The notes below the pieces were generated by a model that saw only the letters and a list, made by a program, of their open reading frames with translations, was not told the DNA's origin and did not search any database. Positions 30,202 to 40,537 of a stretch of 64,000 bases of DNA are shown here, in pieces (position 1 is the stretch's first letter; each line of letters begins with the position of its first letter). The stretch lies in contig NC_018320.1 in assembly GCF_000234665.1 (NCBI RefSeq), positions 577,497 to 641,496 on the forward strand. The letters are read 5' to 3'. The translations under genes and the position numbers were made by a program. Source of the DNA: Leishmania mexicana MHOM/GT/2001/U1103 (taxonomy: Eukaryota > Euglenozoa > Kinetoplastea > Trypanosomatida > Trypanosomatidae).

Positions 30202-31998
30202 CTAAAATTTGCTTCGGGAGTCGCCAAAGCGCTTAATCAGGTACTCGCGCGTCAGTTTCGCTGTCTGTACCGACTGCGCCGCACCCTGCGAACCGAAGTT
30301 GTTCATAATCTTCGACACAACCTTCGGCAGTGACGTGTTAAGCACGACGGTATGGTTGTTCACCAAGACACCATCGTTGACGGGGTAGTAGAGCAGCATC
30401 GACCGCACCTTCGCTGTCGCATCCACCTTTGCTATGTTCCGCTTCGTTCTCTCCAGCATGAGCGCCTTGGCAGGCACCATCCCATCGCACACAGCGAGCG
30501 ACTTCAGCACTGCCGGGTCGGTGATCTCCGACACCTTGAACTGGACGGTAAGACTAAAGACGAAGCGGATGACTGTCATTGTGAGGCGGAACGTGTCGGC
30601 CAACTCGCATTCCTGGATCTTGTTCTCGGAAGGCTGGCACGCACTCTGGTACGAGGTGGACACCATCAGGTCCTTGGTGATGTCTTTCAGCATGATGCCG
30701 GGAAGCATGTACATTGCCTTTACGTGGATGCCGATGTACTTGGCCGCGTCCTCGCTGTCGTAGACGCTCACCTTTGGCACGTTGTTCTCCTTCACCTCGT
30801 CGGCGAAGGAGCTGAGGTTGATGATGGCGTCGACGATGCCCTGCGTCTCTGGATCCGCCTCTGCCAGGGAGCCGGACATGAAGCGGAATATGCATCGACC
30901 TTCGTTGAGGGTGGCCGCCGCGCCGCTCACGGAGAGGAAGTCCCAGGTGCTGTTCTCTATCAAGGCGCTGTCAGTCCTGTGGGGGTCAATGTCGCGGCAA
31001 GTCAAGGCCAGCATCTCGTATTGCTGCACCTTCGTGGGAACCGCTGACATGCTTGCGCGTGACCTCGATGTGCCGAATACCATAGAGGCGTTGTTACCAC
31101 CGCCCTCCTTGCCGTCGTTCAGGTTGCCTATCGAAACCTCGCTTGGGATAGTTGGCGAGGCGCGAGAGGGAGTAATAGGCGTGGGAACCGTGACGACGGA
31201 GGCATCCATCTGCAGCCCTTGCGCATAAATGACGAGCACTGGCTTGCGCTTGCTCTGCTGCTGAGCGGCGGTGTTCTTGCTTTGGGTGGCACTCCTGCTG
31301 ACTCCCCACGGACAGCGCCGCTGGCGCAACGTCGGGAGTATTTGGCAGCACGCCAGCTGCAGCAGCATCGAGTCCATGCGCCAGGATCCGTCGATGGACC
31401 TTCGCAGCGCCGCTTCGACCTCCTCCAGGCGCGCTATACGGTCCTGTAGCGTCGCGCCGGCAGCGATGTAGTCGAGATCTTCCTGGACCATGCTGCTCGT
31501 GTTGAGGTTGCCCAGCATGGACCGGTTGGACACACAGGGGTCTGGCCCTATGCTGGCACTGATCAAGCTCTCCTCCAGCATCGTCCCTTTATTGTTGCGC
31601 TCCGCGAGCCGTGCCACGCTTTTCATGAATATCTGAACTGCCCTCTTGTCCACAGCGTGAAAACTGTTCGTGAAGCTCATGTTGCTAAGCGTCTCGTTCA
31701 TCGGATCGTACGTGTTGCTGCGCTCGACGGTTATGGTGTCGCGAATCGTGTGCAGGCTCGCGTCTGATAGAGTGCCGCTGAAGTTGTTCACATCGCAATC
31801 AACAACAACGCTACCACGCTGCGGCGAGGCCGTCATCATGTTTGTGCCTTCAGGGACGACGACATCAAAGGCCACCGGCTGGAAGCAGAGCGCATTGTTC
31901 TGCATGAGCTTGAAGGCGCTGCTGGTGGTGACCTGACCCACCGACTTGGTGTTCTTCTCGACATCGCTGCGCCTGCAGTCGCTGCAGCACACGCCCAT
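30202..31998 (-). CDS. Probable dual-acylated START-like domain protein, 598 aa
   Basis: The start is set at the ATG at 31998 because it gives MGVCCSDC: Gly2 for N-myristoylation and Cys4/5/8 for palmitoylation, a signature of membrane- or flagellum-anchored trypanosomatid proteins. The longer frame upstream encodes only a low-complexity lead. Residues 1-200 are polar, with a helical patch around 170-215. Residues 245-330 are Ser/Thr/Pro-rich. The C-terminal 250 residues alternate strands and helices: a WDFLSVSG segment, a central strand-rich part with VSVYDSEDAAKYIG, and a last part with a VNNHTVVLNTSLPKVV stretch before a final helix. This order resembles a START (lipid-binding) fold ending in its long C-terminal helix; that is inference without a diagnostic motif. 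A role in lipid sensing or transfer at the cell or flagellar membrane would fit. Confidence in the gene is high, in the domain modest. Confidence 0.8.
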   Translation of the reverse strand: MGVCCSDCRRSDVEKNTKSVGQVTTSSAFKLMQNNALCFQPVAFDVVVPEGTNMMTASPQRGSVVVDCDVNNFSGTLSDASLHTIRDTITVERSNTYDPMNETLSNMSFTNSFHAVDKRAVQIFMKSVARLAERNNKGTMLEESLISASIGPDPCVSNRSMLGNLNTSSMVQEDLDYIAAGATLQDRIARLEEVEAALRRSIDGSWRMDSMLLQLACCQILPTLRQRRCPWGVSRSATQSKNTAAQQQSKRKPVLVIYAQGLQMDASVVTVPTPITPSRASPTIPSEVSIGNLNDGKEGGGNNASMVFGTSRSRASMSAVPTKVQQYEMLALTCRDIDPHRTDSALIENSTWDFLSVSGAAATLNEGRCIFRFMSGSLAEADPETQGIVDAIINLSSFADEVKENNVPKVSVYDSEDAAKYIGIHVKAMYMLPGIMLKDITKDLMVSTSYQSACQPSENKIQECELADTFRLTMTVIRFVFSLTVQFKVSEITDPAVLKSLAVCDGMVPAKALMLERTKRNIAKVDATAKVRSMLLYYPVNDGVLVNNHTVVLNTSLPKVVSKIMNNFGSQGAAQSVQTAKLTREYLIKRFGDSRSKF

Positions 31999-33166
31999 GG
32001 TGCCAGACCCGTTAGTGAGGGAGGGAGAGAGGGAGAGGTGAGAAAGTACAACGAGGAGGAGAGGCGAGGGAGGGCGATGCAGCGGACGGTAGCAGCAAAG
32101 AGATCCACAAATGACACACATGCGCACTTACGTGTGCGTGTGCGAGCAGAGGAAAAAAAGACAGGCGGCGAAGAGAGATGCTCAATGAGAGAGGGAGAGG
32201 GAGAACCCTGCTGACGGCGATGCGGCGGTTATCAACAGGGTGGCGACACCGGCGAGCGCGCGCGAAGGATGTCGCGAAGACGAAACAGCGTGAAAGCGAG
32301 TGACTAAAAAAGAGGCGAGAAAGAACGTAGAGAGATCACACGGGCAGGCGCGGGCGCACCACACATCGAGACCGAGAGGTGATGGTGGTGGTGCTCGCGA
32401 ATGGCACAGCAGGGGGGAAGGAGGATGGCGGAGACGATGGCGGGGAAGAAAAGAGACGGTCGGATAAAGCACAGTAACAATACGAGAGAGGCCACGAGCA
32501 GACGCCCACTGACAATGCAGGAGTGCTGTTGATCCTGCGGCGGCGGCGGGGACCTCGAACACACCAGCAAGTACGACAGCGGAAAAGGGAGACGGACAGA
32601 CACAAGAGCAAAACCGCTGTCGTTGCCTGATGAGGTAAACACAAGCTGACGAATTGCAGCCTCGTCGGCACACGTTCCGCCACACACAGAGAGCGAGAGA
32701 GCAAGAGAGGGAGAGGGGAGGGGATGAGGGAAAGCGAGAGACGGTGAGACGGAGATGTCCGTTTCCTATTTTTTTCTGTTTGCTATTGGGAGAAGGACGA
32801 AGGCGTGGCCTGTGTCAATCCGGTGCTGGGCGCTTCTCTTCAGTGTGCGCGTGTGGGATGCTCAAGGTGTGCGTGCGTGTATAGCGGCGTCGGAAGCACG
32901 AGATAGAGACCGAGGGGAGTGCGGAGAGGACACAGGAACAAACCGACACACAAAACAAACTCTATCGAGTGGGAGAGATGGAGGCAGACGAGGTTCAGTT
33001 GCGGGTGTGTGTGAGTGTGGATCGGAGACAAGACGGGAGAGGGGATGAAGGGAGTATCTACGTATGAAGTGGGAACACGCAGAGCTCTACACTGACCAAG
33101 AGAGAGAGCCCGCTGCTTCGCATGTGCTGGAGTGCGACAGGGGAGGACAACACGGCCGACCGTCGC
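31999..33166. other. Intergenic region upstream of the START-like gene
   Basis: Purine-rich stretches at 32010-32075, 32185-32205 and 32690-32730 are C/T-rich on the transcribed strand. The nearest (about 32013-32075) is a good candidate for the trans-splice polypyrimidine tract. No gene is seen. Confidence 0.55.
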
Positions 33167-33686
33167 GCATTTCGTTTTCTTGTCTTCATTCGAGATGCCC
33201 GTTTCTCTGCCGTGCAGCACGAGTACAAACGCCGCTCCAGCCGGAATGTCAGAGGCCCCCATCGCCTGGTGCAGTGCAGCGGGAGACACGCGTTAGAATG
33301 CTGCCGGCCCAGTCATCTGAGAGCGCGGCCCTTGCACCAAACCCTACCCACCTCCGCTTCGCACGTCGCCTCGCAGCCGCTCACATCATGCCGGTCGCCA
33401 CCCCTGGTGCATGCGTCCCGGGGTGGCTCTCAGGCTCCGCACCACCGGCAGGCAGTGTGAGGGCCGGGCGAGATGCGTCCGAGTCACACTGACACCCTAC
33501 CCTTCGTATGGGCGGCACTAGCGTGTCCACTGTCGCAGGTCTCTCCGACGCAACGCCATCCAGGGCCTGACACTGCCGACATCAGCAGCGATAGGCCGCC
33601 CTGACCTCCCCTATGCTGTGGCCGCTCGGCCCTGCCACCGCCAGGGGTGGTTCGGCATTTCCCAGGGGCTGCATGGTTGCCGGGCT
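33167..33686 (-). mobile_element. SIDER-like degenerate retroposon, copy 1
   Basis: This 520-bp block recurs unchanged at 41294-41813. Read on the minus strand it opens near a G/C-rich segment containing CCCCTGGCGGTGGCAGGGCC, which recalls the conserved 5' signature of trypanosomatid retroposons, and it ends in an A-rich stretch (gaagacaagaaaacgaaatg). It lies in the intergenic/3' UTR space after the TraB-like gene. SIDER elements of about 550 bp in Leishmania 3' UTRs are known to influence mRNA stability or translation. Class assignment (SIDER2 rather than SIDER1) is from memory. Confidence 0.68.
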
Positions 33687-34753
33687 GCACAGCCTCTCCA
33701 GAGAGAGTGCAGGTTTTTTCCCTTGTCGTTCGATGGGTCCATTCTGCCACAAGCACGCCCACAGATGGGCGCATGCACAACCACATTTCGTCTACCTCCG
33801 CTGGACTACGGCTGTGCCAAGGACACCAGACCAACCAACACCGCTGGGCGTCGTTGAGCCCAGGGCATGCAGTGGCAGGCCAAGTCCAGGATTGCGCTCA
33901 GCATCACCGCCACGCAGCCAACGCAGAGAGGTGGTAGGTGGATGCGCATACTTTGTGAGTCGTCGACACGATAGTTGGTGAGCTGGCGTGAACGTGATCA
34001 TGGCAGTAAGTCTCTTCGGCACAGCGCCAGCCCCGCTCCGTCCGCCGACGCTAAAAGTCCGAAACCGTACCCAATCGCAGGCTGCAGCCTCTTGGCTTCC
34101 CCACAGAGTGGGTACTGGACACTAATGCCACGCCGCGGTCCTCCCTCATCAGCTGGTGGGGAGGAGGGAGGGCAACCGCCTAGGCGATGTACACCAGAGC
34201 GATGGTGAGGGAGAGAGAGAGGAGTCGCTCGAGCACGGGGTACTCGTACGGAAGCGCCTTCCAGACGTACGTGCGCATCCCAGACGAGAAACGCGCAGCT
34301 AGAGGGTCGATCGTGCACACACCGCCTTCCAGATGCGTGTGACCTCACGCGCGAGCGCCTTTGCCCACCGTCACCGTCTTTGTTCATCATCAGGGCACGC
34401 TGGTAAGCGCAGGGAATCAGCCAGGCAGGGGAGTTGTTTCCAGACGCTCGATCATTCCTCCTTCTCCGCATCTTTTCTCACTTTGGGCCGCGGTCCCATC
34501 TTCTGCTGGGTTGCTGCGCTGCCGTGCTCACGTGCAGGCGTCTACCCATCGCGACATAACGGATGCGGGCTCCTTTTGTGCAGGGTGTGCGCCACCCTTG
34601 CCCGCATCCTGTACCTCTGGCGCCGGCACATATACGTACACACATGTGCCCACTACAGCAGAATTCGCACCTCCCCTCTTACCCGCACGGCAGCGATGCA
34701 GAGAAAAGGACGGCGAAACCCAAAAAAGAATGCGAAGGAAAGGGTGCAAGTCC
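33687..34753. other. Probable 3' UTR of the TraB-like gene
   Basis: No gene is supported. The stretch 33800-34000 includes a segment with GAGCCCAGGGCATGCAGTGG that loosely resembles retroposon sequence and could be an older SIDER fragment. I cannot confirm it. Confidence 0.5.
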
Positions 34754-35848
34754 TCAGCTGGCCCTGCTGCTGTCTGCGTCCTTTGGCGCCGGCTCGATAA
34801 GCTCCTTCGGTACGCTGAAGGGAACTTTGGTGAGCAGCTCATCGGCCTCTACGAACATGAGTCGAGGTGGGGTATGTTTGATTGCCGCGGCCGAGCCAGC
34901 GCCACCACCTGCAGCGGCTGCCTTGATGCCCAGTCTCCCTGGGTCCGTGGAGCTCCTTGTGCTTGCCTCATCACTCGGCGACGCGGCGCCAGCGCCACCG
35001 CTCGCGTCTGTTGAGGAAGCGACACCGCCGTCATTGGTGTCGACGGCGGTGCTAACAGACTTGTTTCCTTCTAGGATGTAGTGAATGATTGCCTCAGTGT
35101 GAAAGTAGCCCCATGGGATGATCACCTCGCCGTCCGTTTCCTGCTCGAACCAGCGGGTGCAATGCATCCGCGCCACTTGCGCCACCTTGCGCTCGCGGTG
35201 CTTGCGAATTACAGGGAAGGAGCCAAGCTGACTCACCGCAATGCTGGATGGAAGGCGCTCGCCGAGCGTTTGAAGCCTCTCGGACTCCTCCTCGAGTAGG
35301 CGCTGCACCTCGTGCATGTGCAAGTCGGCGTGGTTGCGCAGGTTCAGCCCGCACATGGCAGCCAGCTTGGGCTTCAGGTAGCACTCCTGCAGGCGCACCG
35401 TGGACTCCATCGACTGCAAGAGCTCGTAACGGATGTCCATCTCCTGGCAAATCTCCCGCATCACTTCAGGTGAGTAGAGGGTGTTGTCGTCAGCCTTGGC
35501 AAGCATTGTCTGCCGCAGGGCGTCGTTTCGCATGATGTCCTGGTACTCCTGCATCTGCTGCTTCTCAGCCGCCTCGCTGTCGCAGATGCCCTCCAGTAGC
35601 ACCAGCGTGTCCTTGTTGCGCTTCACGGCGTGGTCAATGTACTCCAGCACACGGTCATAGAACTTGATGCCTGCTACGTGCAGCGTCGGGATAACGGTGA
35701 TGATAGGGTGCGCCAGGTGGCTCTGCACGTGCGGCGGCCCCACTTCGGCGGCATCGACGGACACAGTCAGCACTCGTGTCCAGCGGCTGCCGAACACAAC
35801 AAGCTCGTCGTACGCGGAGCGCAGGAGACGATTTCGTATAAAGGACAT
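34754..35848 (-). CDS. TraB/PrgY-like family protein, 364 aa
   Basis: The start is the ATG at 35848 (MSFIRNRLLRSAYDEL). The frame upstream is a His/Thr-repeat lead encoded by a GT microsatellite and is unlikely to be translated. Residues 40-80 hold a strand-loop with HPIITVIPTLHVAG, followed by a helix and LVLLEGICDSE. Residues 85-220 are helical and acidic. Near 225-250 comes RKVAQVARMHCTRWF, then EVIIPWGYFHTEAIIHYI. The pattern of a His in an early strand, a Glu in an LLEG strand, and an Arg-containing helix before a strand with G-x-x-H is that of the TraB/PrgY/GumN (TIKI) superfamily, members of which are proposed metalloproteases or mitochondrial membrane proteins. The C-terminal 90 residues contain Ala/Gly/Ser-rich filler. 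No signal peptide or membrane segment is evident. The family call is inference from motif order. Confidence 0.72.
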   Translation of the reverse strand: MSFIRNRLLRSAYDELVVFGSRWTRVLTVSVDAAEVGPPHVQSHLAHPIITVIPTLHVAGIKFYDRVLEYIDHAVKRNKDTLVLLEGICDSEAAEKQQMQEYQDIMRNDALRQTMLAKADDNTLYSPEVMREICQEMDIRYELLQSMESTVRLQECYLKPKLAAMCGLNLRNHADLHMHEVQRLLEEESERLQTLGERLPSSIAVSQLGSFPVIRKHRERKVAQVARMHCTRWFEQETDGEVIIPWGYFHTEAIIHYILEGNKSVSTAVDTNDGGVASSTDASGGAGAASPSDEASTRSSTDPGRLGIKAAAAGGGAGSAAAIKHTPPRLMFVEADELLTKVPFSVPKELIEPAPKDADSSRAS

Positions 35849-36983
35849 GATGCGCCAGCGGGAGCGTGTGTGTGTGTGCGTGTGCGTGTGCAGGAAACAC
35901 GCCGCCTGGTGAGGCTCGCACTGCAAAAGGCGATGCTGACTCGCTGGGGTACGCGTGATCGATACACGGAGCCACACACTCCGCGCACGATGTCAATCAC
36001 GGATGCAGAGGGAATTCAGTGCAGTGAAACGGAGATAACAACAAAAAGGGCAGCGGTGTGTGTGTGTGCCCCCTTGCACCGCCGAACCAAGGCAAGAGAA
36101 GGGGGGGGCGGGAGAGCTGCTGCGTGCGAGCGTGTGGCTCCTTTCGGCTGTTTCTTTATTCCCTCACTTCTGGAGAGAGAGGCATGGGCGGGCCGGCAGG
36201 CGACGACGTGCGATAGGCCGAGAGGGTGGAGATCGAGGCAGAGGCGGAGGGAGAAGAGGATTGCGCTGCATAACCGCCACACGCGGACTCCGCCCATCAC
36301 AACGGCGGAGAGATTGGTGTTGGCTGGAGAGGAGGTATACACCTTCAGCGCGGCAGCTTCCTCACTCACTCATCCCTTCCTCCGCGCACGTCCTGCTCCG
36401 GTGCCTCGACCGAAAAGAGGGTCGCGAAGGTGAAAGGGGATGAGAACAACGTGAGTGCGTGCATACCGCGCACTTGTTCTGCCATTCATGGCTGCTGACA
36501 GTGCCTTGATGGCGTACTGTCTCGCCAGAGGGTGTCTCTCTACGCTTCGGTTGGTGGTTACTCGGTCTTACTCGTGCGTTGGTATGCGTGAAAGCGTAAG
36601 AATCTTAGAGGAAGAGTGGAGCGGAGGGGGGGGCTCAGAGGCACAAGCGGAACGCTAGGGATGTGATGAGGAGCCCCCGCCGACGTCTGCCGGTGCAGCG
36701 GTGTTGGGGAGGAGGAGGGGAGGTAAACGAGTCACACAAACACAGACGGAGGGAGGGAGTGACGGAGGAAGTAACCCGCGACGGAACAAACCCGCACACC
36801 CCACACATGAGGGGATATACAAATCCAAGAGGGCGGTGGACAGCGGCGTACACGTCTTCCGGACGCACGTGTGTGTGTGTCGACATCGGCAAGGCGACCG
36901 GTGGGCCAGCACCGCGCATATCTCCCTATAGCGCCTCTTCCTCCCAAAGAGCAAAGCGAAAACAACGAACAGCCATGCGCACA
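35849..36983. other. Intergenic spacer
   Basis: A GT repeat at 35868-35892 sits immediately ahead of the TraB-like start. Otherwise there are GA-rich stretches (36090-36110, 36230-36260, 36700-36760) that are pyrimidine tracts on the transcribed strand. No gene is seen. Confidence 0.55.
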
Positions 36984-38705
36984 TTAAACGAAGCGGCGCA
37001 CTTTCGGGATGAGCGCAGTCGACAAGCGGCGCTGATGCTCTGCTCTAAGCTCAGTGAGGGCCCTCAGCCTCTGCTCCAGCACCAATGCGGACTCGGTTGT
37101 GAGGCCATCGATGTTGCGCGTGATCAGCTCCTGCACAGCAGCCGCAACGGCGGCATCCTGCAAAGCGGCACTGCCCAGAGTGTTCGCCTGTTCGAGGAGC
37201 TGAAGCAGTTCGGCCAGGGAGAGGGTCTTCATGTTAGCAATCAGCTTGCTCGACACGAGTTGCAACGCCCGACGTGACTGGGGTAGTAGCTGCAGCAGAT
37301 GCGCTGTGGCATCCCTTCCTGACCCACTGCACGTGTCACCGCCGTCCATGATGCCGCCCATTGCCAGCTGCTCCACGGCATCCACGTAGAGCTCCACAAT
37401 CTCAAGCTGGGACGCCACAGACAGGTAGGCAGACGCGCTGTCGAGCATCTCGACGAGCTGAGCCGACAGCGCGTCCCCGACACGCTGCAGTGTGGAGAGA
37501 CTTTGCGCGGCTTGCTCCATCTCCAGTACGCGCTGGCGCGCAGCGGACGGCAAGGGCGACAGGGAAGGAGGAGAAGTCAAGAGAACAGCGCTGGAGTGAG
37601 AGCCGTGAAACGCGGCGGTGGCATCCGCCGATGACGCCGTACCAGCTGGGAGCGCCGACGTTCGCGGCGCCCGCAGCTCTGCCGACAAGGCAGAAAGGGA
37701 CACCAAGCCCTCCACGTACACACGAAAGACTGCCAGCAGCTCGGCAGGCGTGAAGTCTGTGGACAGAAACAGCACCCGATCCGCCATCTGCTGCGCCAAC
37801 TCCAGTGCAAGCGAGTGGGTGCCGTGGACTGCTGAGAAGAGCATCGCGGTGGAGCGGGGGCACGTGCGGGACATGTCGCGCACAAACGCCCTCAGCAGGC
37901 TCCGCTGCAACGCCTCCGACAAAATCGGATCTGCCCCGCCCACACTCACCGCTCCTCGAAGACACGTGAACAGGACTGCGATATCCATGCACTCCAGCTC
38001 CTCGAGGTGACACAGCGCGCGCTGCCGAACAGGTTCCATGACGTCACGAACGCGGCGCTGCACGGCCGCCGGCAAGACGCTCCATGTGTCCAGCACCTCC
38101 ACGCACTGGGCAGGACTAATTTCCTCCAGGCGCTCGGCGAGGTCACGCAGCACCGGCTCCGTCAGCTCCGGTGGCGTCTCGGCGGTACAGGCGCGACACA
38201 CCGCTAGGCATTCCTCGGTTGTCAAGTCTGGCATGAGGGGGACGAGCTCCATAGCCACGCGGCGGTATAGCTCGCTCTCTTGGCGGCGCAGCTGCGGCAT
38301 ACAGGCGAAAAGTGCGACGAGCTCTACCGCTTCCATCCCCTCCAGTTGCAGGAAGAGCTCCGCCAGAATTTGGTCGACCTGCGCCGCATCCCAGAAGCCG
38401 AAGAAAGCGGCACATTGCAGCACCACCACCATATCACCGAGGCGGGCGGCACGCAGGTCGCAGAGCTTGCCCGTGAAGTATTTGTACTCACCGCGAAGCA
38501 GGTTTCGCTCATGGAAGTCGCGCGTGTCCTCGTAGCGGGACTTGACACGAGCCATTCGCCGCGAAATCTCGCCCAGCGGCACCGGACGCTCCGAGAGAAG
38601 GTAGTTGCGCTTCGAGTGCTCCAACTCCGTCAAGCTACTCTGACGCCAAAAGACATACCCGGGCGTCCTCTTGCTAAGCCACAACGATGAGCGGCGGAGC
38701 ATCAT
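36984..38705 (-). CDS. Mitochondrial-type helical-repeat protein, 573 aa
   Basis: The start is the first of two adjacent ATGs at 38705, giving MMLRRSSLWLSKRTPGYVFW, a basic amphipathic leader typical of mitochondrial import. The frame continues upstream through a low-complexity, non-conserved lead. From about residue 85 the protein is a run of paired helices, each ending in patterns such as LGDMVVVLQCAAFFG, EAVELVALFACMP, TTEECLAVCRAC, SPAQCVEVLDTWS, ECMDIAVLFTCL and TPAELLAVFRVYVEG. The period is roughly 35-40 residues. This resembles the helical repeats found in FASTK-like, RAP and other organelle RNA-binding proteins. An Ala/Ser/Thr-rich insert occurs near 400-450. A role in mitochondrial RNA metabolism is inferred; no catalytic residue is visible. 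Confidence 0.8.
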   Translation of the reverse strand: MMLRRSSLWLSKRTPGYVFWRQSSLTELEHSKRNYLLSERPVPLGEISRRMARVKSRYEDTRDFHERNLLRGEYKYFTGKLCDLRAARLGDMVVVLQCAAFFGFWDAAQVDQILAELFLQLEGMEAVELVALFACMPQLRRQESELYRRVAMELVPLMPDLTTEECLAVCRACTAETPPELTEPVLRDLAERLEEISPAQCVEVLDTWSVLPAAVQRRVRDVMEPVRQRALCHLEELECMDIAVLFTCLRGAVSVGGADPILSEALQRSLLRAFVRDMSRTCPRSTAMLFSAVHGTHSLALELAQQMADRVLFLSTDFTPAELLAVFRVYVEGLVSLSALSAELRAPRTSALPAGTASSADATAAFHGSHSSAVLLTSPPSLSPLPSAARQRVLEMEQAAQSLSTLQRVGDALSAQLVEMLDSASAYLSVASQLEIVELYVDAVEQLAMGGIMDGGDTCSGSGRDATAHLLQLLPQSRRALQLVSSKLIANMKTLSLAELLQLLEQANTLGSAALQDAAVAAAVQELITRNIDGLTTESALVLEQRLRALTELRAEHQRRLSTALIPKVRRFV

Positions 38706-40195
38706 GCACAGCTCTGTCCCGCGATTGTGCGCGTGTGCACAAGTGCGTCTGTGACTGCGTGACGCAATATGGGGATGGGGGTGGTGGGTGAAGGCTGGGC
38801 GACAAGAGAGGGGGGGCCAGTTGAGCGGTGTGGGAAAGAAGACAACAAAAGTGGCAGCGAGGGGAGATGCGCACACGGACGTAGACACAGACGCACTGGC
38901 TGCCCCGGCACTTCCCTTGCTGTGTGTGTGTGTGTGTGTCTGTGCTTCCTGTGCGCGCCATCTCGGCAGGTGAGCCAAGAGAGAACCAGAGAGGAGCCAG
39001 AGGCAGAGGGTAAGAGTAGAGCATGGGCAAGGGAGGAGGGAAGGACGAGCGAGGGCATCGGTCATCATGACGCGTCTCCTTCTCCGCCCCTCCGCGCGTT
39101 AAGATGGGTGTAGCCACACGCGAGAAGAAGAGAGGTATAGCAGGGAGAGGCATCGACACTGCTTTCCTCTCCCCTGGCCAGTGCAGCACTTGTCAGCATC
39201 GTGTTTCTTCGCAGACGCGCGCACGCAGGCACGCCGCTGACGAGGCGAGGAAGCGTCGGCGATTCACACAAGGCGGCGACAGAGACAGGGGCCAGAGGGA
39301 AAGGCCCACAGAAGGACTCTTCGCGAGCCCTTTCTGACATCATCTTTCTCCTCCCTCCCCTCTCGTGCCGCGTCGCCATCGCAGGCCAATCCGTGCTTCA
39401 GGGGAGAGGAGGGGCAGAGAACGAAGGGGCAGCTCTTTGGAGCAAACCCATCTGCTCCCTCTGCCCCTGGTTGACACGTGGGTGACTACATGCTTGCTTC
39501 CTTGGTTGGGTAGCTGGGATGGGCCTCCCCCGGCGGGCCATCGCTCAATCACATAAACATCCACCCAACAACGAGCCTCATCCTAGCAAAGGTGAGGAGG
39601 GGGAGGGGGGAACCACGAAACACAAGAAAGGGAAATACGGAGGGCGGGTGTTGTGAGAGGCGGAGAAGACAGATAGCTGCTCCGTGGGCTGCGCATAGGT
39701 TTTGACGCCTGTCTCGCGCTCGCTTCCTCAGAGAAGCCCCCCCCCCCCACACACACATACACAGATAGACACACATACATGTTACCTCCAAGAGACTCTC
39801 GCTCTCTCCGTCACTCGTCTACATTCGTGGCACCCAACGCGCACAGCGAGGGCGGGGCGGGGCGGTAGGAGAGAAGAGCAAACACACACACACACACACG
39901 CAAGAACAAAGGGGTGAAAATCACGGCGGAGTGGGGGTCTCGCAGCAACGCCAAGCCCAGACCAAAGGCGGAAGGGGCTTTACCAGAGAAGCGCAGTGGT
40001 AGCGGATGGGGAGTGCTTTGTCCACACAGAGGTAAGCGTGGCAGCGGGACACAACGGCGGCAGTGTTGCCAACGTGCGAGAAGGTGCACACGCAGAGAAA
40101 GAAAGAGTGTATGTGTGTGTGTGTGTTTGCGTGTCTGCACCAATGCGCCAGCTCAAACCATTGGCCCTTTTTCGTCTTCCTCTTTTATGGAGGTC
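38706..40195. other. Intergenic spacer
   Basis: Holds a TG repeat at about 38920-38940, a C-run at 39737-39747 and CA repeats at 39748-39765 and 39881-39900. The region 39340-39560 is more complex in sequence and could be a decayed retroposon, but I find no diagnostic end. No gene is supported. Confidence 0.5.
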
Positions 40196-40537
40196 TTACC
40201 GCAATGTCAGCGCCGGTGAGATGCCGTCACGGGTGGACGCCAGCAGTTTCTGCTGTGTCTGCATCGATCCTGTTGTGTCAAAGAACTGCATGCAGAAAAT
40301 GCAAATCTCCTCCCGCTTGTACAGCTGCGACGGTGGCGGCATGTAGTCGCCTCGACGCACGTCCATGCCCCATTTCTGGCGCAGCTCTAAGATGGATTTG
40401 TGCGTGATGGCCCCAGGCAGCTCGTTCACGTAGAAGATCTGGGTGCACAGAGCACACTTCTTGCGCCTCTGCAGACCCTGGCGCACCCGGAGGTTGAGCT
40501 CCTCTTGCGTGAGCACCTCCTGCGTCTTCTGGGACAT
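40196..40537 (-). CDS. Small conserved-type protein with two CxxC pairs, 113 aa
   Basis: The start is placed at the ATG at 40537 (MSQKTQEVLTQEELNLRVRQ). The in-frame lead upstream is low in complexity and probably 5' UTR. Two Cys pairs, CALC near residue 29 and CIFC near residue 82, are about 50 residues apart and would form one zinc-binding site. Between them lie YVNELPGAITHKSILELRQKWGM and a Pro-rich loop. The N-terminus is a charged helix and the C-terminus a short polar tail. I do not recognise the family. A structural zinc protein, possibly of the cytoskeleton or a complex, is plausible but unproven. The short length would normally lower trust, but the clean start, Cys spacing and position between two cluster genes support it. 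Confidence 0.7.
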   Translation of the reverse strand: MSQKTQEVLTQEELNLRVRQGLQRRKKCALCTQIFYVNELPGAITHKSILELRQKWGMDVRRGDYMPPPSQLYKREEICIFCMQFFDTTGSMQTQQKLLASTRDGISPALTLR

